Assembly: GCA_045541355.1 (NCBI GenBank)
Contig: JAZQIW010000105.1
Location: forward strand, 1-10,466
Source of the DNA: UMGS1387 sp045541355
GTDB lineage: Bacteria > Bacillota > Clostridia > Oscillospirales > CAG-382
DNA length: 10,466 bases
Direction of reading: 5' to 3'
Position 1 is the stretch's first letter. Every line of letters starts with the position of its first letter. A program made the translations under genes and the position numbers. The notes under the pieces were generated by a model. That model was not told the origin of the DNA, made no database searches, and saw nothing but the letters and a program-made list of their open reading frames with translations. Positions 1 through 8,055 of the stretch are shown piece after piece.

Positions 1-2592
1 CCATGCATAGGGGAAAATCGCAGTATCCGAGCCTGCCATATTAAGCATTGAGGTGTTTCCTGTCTGTGACGAGCCGTTATTTGTAAAGCAAAGAATAATG
101 CCGTCGGCATATCCTGCCTCTACAACCTGATCTTCCATCCACGTTATAATCTCTGCCGCTGCAATTTCCGCCGCATTGAACTCGGCTGCAGAGTAATACT
201 GGTTGACGTTTGATGAGTTTGCACCCGCTTTTGCGGGAAGGCACATATTTCTGAATCCCGGCCACTGGTAGATTGTAAGGAGGAGATATTCCTTGCCGTC
301 TTCCTCTATTCTGAAATATCTGTCATCGCTGAAATACCAGTCCATCCAGAGGGGGAATATATTCTCCTTGAATTTGTCACTTGTTCCGGGTTCGCCGTAA
401 GAGGCATTTTCCCACATGATAGAGAAATCAAGGTATTCTGTATACTTTGCATTGAAGTAACCTTCATGGTGTGCTTCAATCATTCTGGGCTTCTTGAGGG
501 GGGCGTTTGCGGGACACAGGGATGCATACCAGCACATTGCATATGTAGATACGCCGTGTTCACTGAGGAACTTGATTTCCCAGTCCATAGCCTCCGCCGA
601 GCCTTCGTCATAATAGCCGGTGATAGGCTGGATTTCTGCGTGAGGTGCTATATATTCCCAGCCGTAATGGCAACCGTTTCTCCAGAGGTTACATACGCTC
701 ATTGAGAGCATATATTTGCCTGTATCAAGAGGAACAGGCTCGGGAACGTAGTCGGTATAATCCTGAACAAGTTCATGCACCTCGACATCATCAAACCAGA
801 ATTCGCAGTCATCGGCAGGATGATTTGCGCCTATCTGAAGGTCATTGAATTTATCTGACTTTGTTCTAAAAGGAATATTCTCGGCTACAACCTTACCATC
901 TATCTTGATAAGTGCCGTCTGTGTATTGGTATCGGCTTCAATTCTGATGCACTGCCATACATTTGGTGTAAAGAAGCGAAGCTCCTGTCCAAGCGAGCCG
1001 TCCTTGTTTTCAACATAGAACTTTTCATTGCTTGTTACAACCTTTAAAATTACATTCTTATCATAGCCGACCTGGAAGTATATTCCGTCATCGCCTGTGG
1101 GGATAAGAAGGTATGTTTCAAGCTGCACCTTGCCGCCTACCTCGTCATACTTCTTATATGCGTAGTTATGTTCGTCGGCGTAGGCATAAACCCTTGCGCT
1201 GTAGTAGTCGCCCTGATTGAGTGCAGTGGTAGGCAGTTCTTCAACATAGACCTCGCCGGAGGTTGTATATCCCGAAGGGCTGTAATTTACCTTATCAACC
1301 CTCATCTTATCATTTACCCGATAGTTCTTATAAAGATGTACCTGCTTTACGGTATATTCAATCTGAGAGGAGATGCCGGTTGAGAAAACAACCTTTTCCA
1401 TCGCCTTTCTCTTGGAGTTAAGGTTATATGTTCCGTAATCCGTGCTGCTTATCTTTACGTTTACTGTACCTGCATCAAGGTCAAATGTAAGTCTTGCTCT
1501 TATCTGGTCACTGATTCTGTATGTAGAATCGGTGTTGTCTTTTGTTCTGTAGGGGTCAGCATAGAGATTGAATTTTCTATCGTATTTATATTCGCCGCTA
1601 TAGGGATATGAAATGTATCTTGTTTTACGGGAAGTGCCGTTATTATAGTAGGAATCATCATAGAAATAGAGACCTGAGGAATATGTGCCCATTTCAAAGA
1701 TGTCGTTGCCTTCTATATCCTGAAAATAAAGTCTGAGGCCTTCAAAGCCCATGGTAATATGGAAGCTTGTTTCAAGAACGAGCTTTCCGTCCTGCTGGGG
1801 GAAAATATCTCTTGAAATTGATATGTCATCCTCGGTTGAAAGGTCGCGGAGGGTGTTGACATATCCGTTTCTTGCGTCTTCTGTATGACTGACATTCAAA
1901 TACGCCTTTTCAGAAGAGCCTGTGTAGTCATATCTCCAGCCTGAGGCGATATTGTATATGCCTCGTACCGAGGTAGTATCGCCCATGAGATAATCGTCTA
2001 TAAGATAGAAGGGCTCATCGGCGCCGTATTGAATGTATTTATCTTCAAGTCTTTCACCGTCATTTACAAGCCTTGTGATGATTTCATTAAGCTCATATCT
2101 TCTTATGGCTCGTGTGGGACCAAAGGAGCCGTACTTATCTATGCCCTCAACAACACCCGCATTAATAAGTGAAAGCGCACTTTGATAATACATGGATGTG
2201 ACATCGGAGTCGGGCATGGCAAGCACGCCGTTTATGTTTTTAAGCTCACCCTCGGGTATGATATTTCCAAAGACATAGGCAAGCTCTGCCCTTGAGACAC
2301 TCTTTTCCATGTCATCGAAGAGCTCTTCGAAAATTATATTATTCTCCAAAGCATAGCTTTTATACTCATCAACAGTGCAATTCTCCGAAATTTCACCGCC
2401 GTTATATACGCTGTGAAGTCTTGCTGCAACTGTAATAAGCTGCTCTGCCGTCACCTCTTGGTCAGGCTCTGCCAAAAAAGCTTTGCCTGCTATATCCGAA
2501 GGCTTTACTATCGGCGTTTGTTCTTGTGTGGCACACACAGCAACGCTCATGACAAGGAGCAATGCTGAAAGTAAAACAACATACTTTTTCAT
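1..2592 (-). CDS. SLH-anchored GH99-like/WbsX-domain surface protein, paralogue 1 (C-terminus beyond window)
   Basis: The reading frame is open for 864 codons from an ATG at 2592 and runs off the left edge with no stop, so the C-terminal part is missing. The start is supported by a GGGGGA Shine-Dalgarno just upstream and by a signal peptide (MKKYVVLLSALLL..., probable cleavage after Val-Cys-Ala, about residue 21). Residues 48-176 are SLH-like: a helix-only first repeat, then repeats carrying SRAEL (100-104) and RRYEL (164-168). From Asp192 (DEPFYLIDD) to about 620 lie two beta-rich, lectin-like modules; the second contains WQCIRIEADTNTQTALIKI and ends FWFDDVEVHE. The GH99-like/WbsX region begins near 622 with MSVCNLWRNG (631), GYYDEG, DWEIKFLSEHG and a CWY motif. 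The window ends at Trp864, which aligns with Trp840 of the neighbour at 2733-7901, so the catalytic Glu motif would lie outside. It is a close paralogue of that neighbour, with about 30 extra residues before the catalytic domain. An enzymatic role on surface or dietary glycans is inference. Confidence 0.85.
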   Translation of the reverse strand, partial: MKKYVVLLSALLLVMSVAVCATQEQTPIVKPSDIAGKAFLAEPDQEVTAEQLITVAARLHSVYNGGEISENCTVDEYKSYALENNIIFEELFDDMEKSVSRAELAYVFGNIIPEGELKNINGVLAMPDSDVTSMYYQSALSLINAGVVEGIDKYGSFGPTRAIRRYELNEIITRLVNDGERLEDKYIQYGADEPFYLIDDYLMGDTTSVRGIYNIASGWRYDYTGSSEKAYLNVSHTEDARNGYVNTLRDLSTEDDISISRDIFPQQDGKLVLETSFHITMGFEGLRLYFQDIEGNDIFEMGTYSSGLYFYDDSYYNNGTSRKTRYISYPYSGEYKYDRKFNLYADPYRTKDNTDSTYRISDQIRARLTFDLDAGTVNVKISSTDYGTYNLNSKRKAMEKVVFSTGISSQIEYTVKQVHLYKNYRVNDKMRVDKVNYSPSGYTTSGEVYVEELPTTALNQGDYYSARVYAYADEHNYAYKKYDEVGGKVQLETYLLIPTGDDGIYFQVGYDKNVILKVVTSNEKFYVENKDGSLGQELRFFTPNVWQCIRIEADTNTQTALIKIDGKVVAENIPFRTKSDKFNDLQIGANHPADDCEFWFDDVEVHELVQDYTDYVPEPVPLDTGKYMLSMSVCNLWRNGCHYGWEYIAPHAEIQPITGYYDEGSAEAMDWEIKFLSEHGVSTYAMCWYASLCPANAPLKKPRMIEAHHEGYFNAKYTEYLDFSIMWENASYGEPGTSDKFKENIFPLWMDWYFSDDRYFRIEEDGKEYLLLTIYQWPGFRNMCLPAKAGANSSNVNQYYSAAEFNAAEIAAAEIITWMEDQVVEAGYADGIILCFTNNGSSQTGNTSMLNMAGSDTAIFPYAW

Positions 2593-2597
2593 GGTAT

Positions 2598-2602
2598 CCC
2601 CC
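2598..2602 (-). promoter_or_regulatory. Shine-Dalgarno of paralogue 1
   Basis: On the minus strand GGGGG followed by A precedes the ATG at 2592 by a few bases. The block ATGGGGGA also occurs upstream of the paralogue's ATG at 7901, so both genes keep the same ribosome-binding context directly before ATGAAAAAGTA. This fixes the start at the MKKY methionine in both. Confidence 0.7.
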
Positions 2603-2622
2603 ATATTACACAATTAGATAGG

Positions 2623-2656
2623 ATAATTATACCTCAAAGGTTGTTAATAAATAAAG
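2623..2656 (-). promoter_or_regulatory. Promoter module of paralogue 1 (shared 34-bp block)
   Basis: The minus strand carries a perfect -10 hexamer TATAAT (2631-2626), about 33 bases before the ATG. The 34-bp stretch containing it matches the block at 7936-7969 upstream of the other paralogue at 29 of 34 positions, without gaps. The -35 position (TTATTT at 17-bp spacing) is weak, which would fit a promoter helped by an activator. A TTATTAACAA element, which is an imperfect version of the palindrome in the sister promoter, lies between the -35 and -10 positions. The -10 assignment is read directly; regulation is inferred. Confidence 0.65.
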
Positions 2657-2676
2657 TGCAATATATAAAATTCTAC

Positions 2677-2710
2677 AAAAAAATTCCCCGACGGCTGTGC
2701 CGTCGGGGAA
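2677..2710 (-). terminator. Intrinsic terminator after the 1722-aa gene
   Basis: The arms CCCCGACGGC and GCCGTCGGGG form a perfect 10-bp GC-rich stem around a 3-base loop, extended by two A-T pairs. On the minus strand it is followed directly by a run of seven T (2683-2677). It lies about 25 bases after the TAA of the large gene and before the promoter of paralogue 1, so the two paralogues are separate transcription units. Confidence 0.92.
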
Positions 2711-2732
2711 AACGTTTGGTATTTATTTAAGC

Positions 2733-5700
2733 TTACCAGGCTTCATAAACTGCGGGGTCAGTTGTTACTTCAAAATCATCAATCATGAACGTTACGCCGT
2801 AGCTTGCGTCAGGATTTGCAAAGAACGTGATCTCTTCCGTAGGTCTATTAACACCTGAAGGAGTAACAAATTCATCTATCGGCACATAACCCTGAGAAAT
2901 CGTGAATGAGCCATAGCACTGCTGCCAGTCTTCGCCCGTTGTGAAGCTGATCGTTGAGCCATCCTTCTTAGCAAGGTAAGTTGTATGTGCAAACCATTCA
3001 CCGTCTGCGCCAAGCTTTGCCATATCTGCATATCTTGCATTGAGTGAAATATTGGTTGTTGTATCGCTGCCGCCTGCATTCTGACCAATCTTAGCCTTTA
3101 CTCTGTAATAGTAGGTTACACCCTTTTCGTAGCTGATTGTAGGAATATGAACGAGGTAGTTCCAGGATCTGCCTGATGTATCGCCACAGGTAGACTTCCA
3201 GTAGCTGTTGCCGTTTTCTGTTACTCTCTCGATAGTATTCTTGCTGTTGGATGTCTTGAAGGTAATTTCTTCGCTTTCAGCATTACCGTTTACAACCTTG
3301 AAAGGAATAGGTGTTTCTCTTACAACGATATTATCCATCATGTAGCCTACACCGATATTGTTGTAGGGGTCAACATAGAATGTAAGCTCGTGAGTTGAAG
3401 GATCTGCTGTTGTATCAAGAGTTTCTGCTACCGTATAGAAGATTGTAAAGTGCTTCCATTCGTCTGTAATTGTTGATTTTGATTCATTGGGATTATGTTC
3501 AACACCGTTTGTACCTGCAGTATCCGCATAACGTGCATTGAATACAAGTGTCGAAGAATCTTCGGGATGGTCGGAGCCGTCGCCGAGTTTACCTGTTCTT
3601 CTTGCATCAAAGTCGATAGTGTAGGTCTTGCCTGCTACCCACTCAAATTTGGTTCTCACATAGTTCCATACATTTCCATTTGCAGGAGTAAGAAGCCATA
3701 CGTTATTGTCGCTGTCATCGGGATCGGGAGCAACCGTTATTGAATAGTATGAAGAGCCCGAATAGAATTCTGTTGTATTTGTGCCCTCAGCATCACCGTT
3801 TTCAATCTGTTCGTCAAATTCAAATGAATTTGCAACGGTGATGTTGATAATTCTGTCCGTGAAGTTATAGGAGTAATAGTAGCCTGCCTGTTCAAGGACA
3901 AAGAAGAGAGGAATTACGGGAGCACCGTCATAAAGCTCAACGGGCTTTTCAAGATCTACCGACTTACCGTTAACAAGAGCTTTATCCGAGCCTATCGTGA
4001 ACTGGAGGGTTGTTCCGTCGGGAGTATCGAGCATGAGAACGTTTGTATTTCTGTTCCAGTTATAAACGATATGAAGAAGCTTATAAAGACCTCCTTCTTC
4101 TGTGGGAGCAATATAAACCTCGCCCTTTTCGTTTGTAGGATCGCTTCTGATTTCGCTGTAGTCCTTTGTCTGATACTTCTGATTGTCAACGTAGATCTGA
4201 GGCTTTCTCGTTGTATTATCTTCTGTAATAAGCTCAAGAGAGTAGAGGTAAATGGATTCGCCTACTGCTTCCGTACATTCAATCATAAGACCTGCAAGAG
4301 TACCTGTCCAGAGCTTATTATCTTTTACGTTGATGAGGTATTCGCAGTTTTCAGAACCGTCTGCATATGTGTTATATCTTAATGTTCTTTCTTCCAGGTA
4401 GCCGTTGTACTGGGATGTATCCGTTGTGTTCTTGAAGTAAATCTTACCTGTGGAACCGCCCTTACCTGTACCAAGCTTCATCTTGATATAGGATACTTCA
4501 TCCATGTTTACGCCGTAAATGTCGTCACCCTCGAAGGTGATTCTTGCGTACGTACCGGTCTGGCCGTAGAGGCACTTCTTAGAGGAGTTATACTGGAGAT
4601 TATCCTGTGTTATAGTCTCTTCGGTATAGTATTTACAACCACCGTGCTTGTGGTAACTTGAACCTGCAAAAATGCCGGTGTTTTCGGATTTTGTACAGTT
4701 ACCGTTTGCATCATACGTACAGTGGGTATGCTTGTTACTATCAAACAATCCTGTTTTTACAGCAACCTGACAGGTATCAGTAGGAGTCTGTTTTTTGTAT
4801 GTACCAAAGTTACTGTGAGTAGTTATGTCATTCATGTTTGAGAAGGAAGCATAACCGCCAAGGTGCTTGTAAGAATCGGGGGTTTCAACCGTTTCAAGCA
4901 ATTCTCTTCTGATATAGTGGTCATTATCGGCGGGATAAAGTCGTCCGACTCTTGCCTTCTGAATGGCAGTAGGAACTGTATTGTTCGCTTCAGCCGCTTC
5001 AGAGCCTCTTGCAACGCCGCCGAATATTTCAGCAATAACATCAAGGTATCCGAATCCGCCGTAGCCCTCATTCTTATATTCGCCTACTGTCGGGAAGATG
5101 TAGTGACCTTCACCGTATTCGTTCCATGTATCGAAGGTGATAAGCTTTGACTTCCAGGAGTCTTCGCTTGAGCTGTAATTTGTTGCCATCTGGCTCTTGT
5201 GCCAGTTAACCATTGTCTCAAAGTTATCGGTTGTCATGTAACCGGGTCTGAGTGTTGTCCAGCCGATATCGTTAAAGCCGGGGGTTGCAAGTGTAAGAAG
5301 GTCAATGCCCTGAGCCTTTGCCTTTGCTGTATGGTTTGTAGCAAGTGTCTTCTGTGCCTCAACATCCCATGCAGTCTTGCCCCAAGCGTAGAGGATGATA
5401 CCGTCGCCGCCCATGTTTGCCATTGTCTTGTATGCAGCGTCAGACTGTGCAGAGCCGCCGAATACTGCGATAAGACCGTCAGCATAGCCTGCGGCAATAA
5501 TCTGCTGTTCCATCCAGTCGATAAGTGCGGCTGCATCTTCACATGCCGCAAGCACAGCGCTGCTGGGTGTGCTGCCTGTGGGCTCATATTCTTTCTTGAG
5601 GTACAAGTCGCCGTTGTCATTGTATGCAACGAGCTCATAGTCCGTACATGCCATGTCGAGGAAGTAGAGATACTGATAAATTGTAAGGAAGATGTAGTCC

Positions 5701-7901
5701 TTTCCGTCTTCTGTAATTCTGCAGTATCTGGGGTCAGAGAAGTACCATTCCATCCAAAGCGGGAATGCGTAGTTTATGAAATCCTCTCTCTGTGCATCGG
5801 AGATATAGCCTGAGTTTTCAAACATAAGGCTAAAGGACATCATATCGGAATATTTTGCATTAAAGTAACCGTCATGGAGAGCATCAACCATTCTCGGCTT
5901 CTTTATGGGCTTGCCGCCGGAATGAGGATACCAACAAGTCATGTAGTTCTTGATACCGTGCTCTGTAAGGAACTTGATTTCCCAGTCCATAGCCTCGGGG
6001 TTACCTTCATCATAGTAACCGAGAACAGGTTCGATTTCAGCGAAGGGTCTGATCCAGTCCCAACCGTAGTGAGAACCGTTTCTCCAGAGGTTACATACGC
6101 TCATGTTGAGTATATAGTCGCCTGTGTCAAGGGGAACGGGTTCGGGACAGTAATCGTCATAATCAAAGGTTTCATATACTTCGATATCGTCGAACCAGAG
6201 AACATCGCCTGCTGTTTCTGCTTCTTCAACACCGAATTCAAGACCGTCAAAGCCGTCAACCTTTACAAGGAAGGGAACCGCATTGTTAACATACTTACCG
6301 TTAATCTTAATAGCTGCTGTCTGTGTATTTGTATCAGCTTCAATTCTGATCCACTGCCATACATTGGATGCAACATTATTCTTAAGGAGAGTTGCGCCTG
6401 CGTACCATGCGTTACCTGCCGTCTTTACGGTAAGAACGGGAACGTCTGCGCACTTTACGGTAAAGTATGCGTTGTTTTCAACAGTCGTTGAGCTTGCACC
6501 GTCTTCAAGAAGGATATACGCTTCCATGATAACCTTGCCGTTTGCCTTTTCAAAGCTTCTCTTGGCATAGGTTGTCTCACCCTGTGCTGTTACCATCTTA
6601 ACGGTGTTAACTTCACCTGTGTTTGTAGCATTGGATGTAAGTCTTTCAACAGTAACGTTACCCGATACTTCATAGCCTATGGGTGCCTCGTACTGATTTT
6701 CAAGACGGAATACGTCATTTACTTTGTAATTCTTGAAAAGGTGGGTATTGTTTATTGTAACTATTGTAACCTCAGGAATACCTGTGTAAATCTTAACAGA
6801 TGCAAGGTTCTTTCCTTCAAGGTCAGCTTCGCCTACATAGCTGCTTCCCATCCAAACCTCATACTTGCCTTCATCAAGGTCAAGTACAACTCTTGTTCTT
6901 ACCAAGAGAGACATATAGTAGTTGAAGTTATTTACGTCGGGAGACTGAGTGGGCTCTTTTTTATCAGCAAGCTTTATTGAAGTTCTGTTTGAAGAATCTG
7001 CAATATAAGCAAAGCCGTTCTGCCAGCCTGTTACGGCAATTTCGTTGCCGTCTGCATCGTAAAAGCCGAAGTGAAGAGTGTCGCCTGATGAAACCTTATA
7101 TACTGTTTCAAATACAAGCTCGCCCTCTGTCTGTGTATGAATACGTCTTGAGGTTGACATATCATCATCCACGGCATAATCGCGCAAGATATTGGCATAT
7201 CTGTTGATTGTACCTATTTCCGTGGAGCCTGTATAGTCAATTCTCCAACCCGAAGCACCTGTGCTCCAGCCTCTTGCACCAAGGTCGTGAATGAAGTCAT
7301 CTATGAGATAGAAGGGTTCGTCGGAGGAGTATACAATATATTCCTTTGAAACTCTTTCAGAGGCATTTAAAATTCTGTCAACCATGATGCCGAGTTCATA
7401 TCTCTTTACGGTGTTATTCGGGTTGAATGTACCGTATTCATCATAGCCTGCAATAATACCTGCCTTCATAAATGCACTTGCTGCTGCATGGTATGCCGCA
7501 TCGGGATTAACGTCAACCATATCAAGAACTACGTTCTTTGCTGTAAGGTCAACCTTACCGTTTACTGCATTATAAAGAGCAGAAACCACCTGCGCTCTTG
7601 TAGGAATGTTGTCCTCAGCCGTAAACACACCGTCTGCAAAAATGCCGTTATTTGTGGCATATGCATAGTATGTATCGAGGTCGTACTCGGATGTGAGGGT
7701 GTTGCCGTTAAGACTGCTGTGGAGTCTTACAGCTACCGACATCAATTCCTTTGCGTCGATCACGGATTCGGGAGCGTTAGAAAGCGCATCATCGCCAAAG
7801 AGAGATGCGTATCCGCCCGAAACCTCTTCGGAGGCAACTGCCGAGATTGCAAGCACAACCGACAGGCAGACTGCCATTAACATTAAAAGATACTTTTTCA
7901 T
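2733..7901 (-). CDS. Giant SLH-anchored GH99-like/WbsX-domain surface protein with C-terminal carbohydrate-binding modules, paralogue 2
   Basis: A 1722-aa secreted multidomain protein, probably wall-attached and glycan-processing. The ATG at 7901 is preferred to an in-frame ATG at 7922 because it follows the GGGGGA site and begins a clean signal peptide (MKKYLLMLMAVCL..., cleavage after AVA, about residue 23). Order by residue: SLH-like repeats about 47-180 (first degenerate; IPTRAQ, VKRYEL); beta-sandwich modules about 190-395 and 400-578, the latter ending WFDDIEVYE; GH99-like/WbsX domain about 590-965. That domain has GYYDEGNPEAMDWEIKFL, a CWY motif, WYFSDPRYCRITEDGKDY and WNEYGEG with Glu928 and Glu931, matching the Glu-x-x-Glu catalytic pair known in GH99. 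A Cys/His-rich stretch (1044-1110) and a beta-rich carbohydrate-binding-like region to about 1230 follow. Next come a copper-amine-oxidase-N-like domain (about 1288-1356: ALVNGKSVDL, VIPLFFVLEQAG) and two repeated CBM_4_9-like modules (about 1364-1530 and 1535-1722). There is no LPXTG motif, so SLH binding is the likely anchor. The substrate is unknown; GH99 members act on alpha-mannosides, while WbsX proteins were first annotated as glycosyltransferases. Confidence 0.88.
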   Translation of the reverse strand: MKKYLLMLMAVCLSVVLAISAVASEEVSGGYASLFGDDALSNAPESVIDAKELMSVAVRLHSSLNGNTLTSEYDLDTYYAYATNNGIFADGVFTAEDNIPTRAQVVSALYNAVNGKVDLTAKNVVLDMVDVNPDAAYHAAASAFMKAGIIAGYDEYGTFNPNNTVKRYELGIMVDRILNASERVSKEYIVYSSDEPFYLIDDFIHDLGARGWSTGASGWRIDYTGSTEIGTINRYANILRDYAVDDDMSTSRRIHTQTEGELVFETVYKVSSGDTLHFGFYDADGNEIAVTGWQNGFAYIADSSNRTSIKLADKKEPTQSPDVNNFNYYMSLLVRTRVVLDLDEGKYEVWMGSSYVGEADLEGKNLASVKIYTGIPEVTIVTINNTHLFKNYKVNDVFRLENQYEAPIGYEVSGNVTVERLTSNATNTGEVNTVKMVTAQGETTYAKRSFEKANGKVIMEAYILLEDGASSTTVENNAYFTVKCADVPVLTVKTAGNAWYAGATLLKNNVASNVWQWIRIEADTNTQTAAIKINGKYVNNAVPFLVKVDGFDGLEFGVEEAETAGDVLWFDDIEVYETFDYDDYCPEPVPLDTGDYILNMSVCNLWRNGSHYGWDWIRPFAEIEPVLGYYDEGNPEAMDWEIKFLTEHGIKNYMTCWYPHSGGKPIKKPRMVDALHDGYFNAKYSDMMSFSLMFENSGYISDAQREDFINYAFPLWMEWYFSDPRYCRITEDGKDYIFLTIYQYLYFLDMACTDYELVAYNDNGDLYLKKEYEPTGSTPSSAVLAACEDAAALIDWMEQQIIAAGYADGLIAVFGGSAQSDAAYKTMANMGGDGIILYAWGKTAWDVEAQKTLATNHTAKAKAQGIDLLTLATPGFNDIGWTTLRPGYMTTDNFETMVNWHKSQMATNYSSSEDSWKSKLITFDTWNEYGEGHYIFPTVGEYKNEGYGGFGYLDVIAEIFGGVARGSEAAEANNTVPTAIQKARVGRLYPADNDHYIRRELLETVETPDSYKHLGGYASFSNMNDITTHSNFGTYKKQTPTDTCQVAVKTGLFDSNKHTHCTYDANGNCTKSENTGIFAGSSYHKHGGCKYYTEETITQDNLQYNSSKKCLYGQTGTYARITFEGDDIYGVNMDEVSYIKMKLGTGKGGSTGKIYFKNTTDTSQYNGYLEERTLRYNTYADGSENCEYLINVKDNKLWTGTLAGLMIECTEAVGESIYLYSLELITEDNTTRKPQIYVDNQKYQTKDYSEIRSDPTNEKGEVYIAPTEEGGLYKLLHIVYNWNRNTNVLMLDTPDGTTLQFTIGSDKALVNGKSVDLEKPVELYDGAPVIPLFFVLEQAGYYYSYNFTDRIINITVANSFEFDEQIENGDAEGTNTTEFYSGSSYYSITVAPDPDDSDNNVWLLTPANGNVWNYVRTKFEWVAGKTYTIDFDARRTGKLGDGSDHPEDSSTLVFNARYADTAGTNGVEHNPNESKSTITDEWKHFTIFYTVAETLDTTADPSTHELTFYVDPYNNIGVGYMMDNIVVRETPIPFKVVNGNAESEEITFKTSNSKNTIERVTENGNSYWKSTCGDTSGRSWNYLVHIPTISYEKGVTYYYRVKAKIGQNAGGSDTTTNISLNARYADMAKLGADGEWFAHTTYLAKKDGSTISFTTGEDWQQCYGSFTISQGYVPIDEFVTPSGVNRPTEEITFFANPDASYGVTFMIDDFEVTTDPAVYEAW

Positions 7902-7909
7902 GGAAATTT

Positions 7910-7914
7910 CCCCC
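7910..7914 (-). promoter_or_regulatory. Shine-Dalgarno deciding the start of the 1722-aa protein
   Basis: The minus strand reads ATGGGGGAAATTTCCATG. The GGGGGA lies about seven bases before the ATG at 7901 and downstream of the alternative ATG at 7922. The later ATG is therefore the better start, as in the paralogue. Confidence 0.75.
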
Positions 7915-7935
7915 ATGTTCATAATTTTAGTTATT

Positions 7936-7969
7936 ATAATTATAAAGCAAAAGTTGTTAACAAATAAAG
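7936..7969 (-). promoter_or_regulatory. Promoter module of the 1722-aa gene (shared block with palindrome)
   Basis: The minus strand has -10 TATAAT (7944-7939), about 37 bases before the ATG. Just upstream is the perfect 10-bp palindrome TTGTTAACAA (7954-7963), lying between the -10 and the weak -35 TTATTT. The 34-bp block is the counterpart of 2623-2656. Two promoters of separate genes sharing this much sequence suggests a common regulator or a recent duplication that carried the promoter. The palindrome is a candidate operator, unproven. Confidence 0.65.
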
Positions 7970-8055
7970 ACGTTTACAATAATTCCACATAACGCACAAA
8001 TAAATCTGAATATTTTATGCAAAAAGACAACAGTTTCTTACATTACATTATATAT

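Noticed and set aside
2593..2732. Possible attachment site or mobile-element scar between the paralogues
   Set aside because: The 140 bases are fully explained by a terminator and a promoter; no inverted terminal repeats, target duplication or transposase remnant is visible.
5199..6491. Two plus-strand open frames of about 205 codons opposite the giant gene
   Set aside because: They are antisense shadows caused by codon bias of the minus-strand gene: Cys/Val-rich, no domain, no convincing ribosome site.
7902..7922. Upstream in-frame ATG at 7922 as the start of the giant protein
   Set aside because: It would place the GGGGGA ribosome site inside the coding region and add seven non-signal residues; the paralogue has no such extension.
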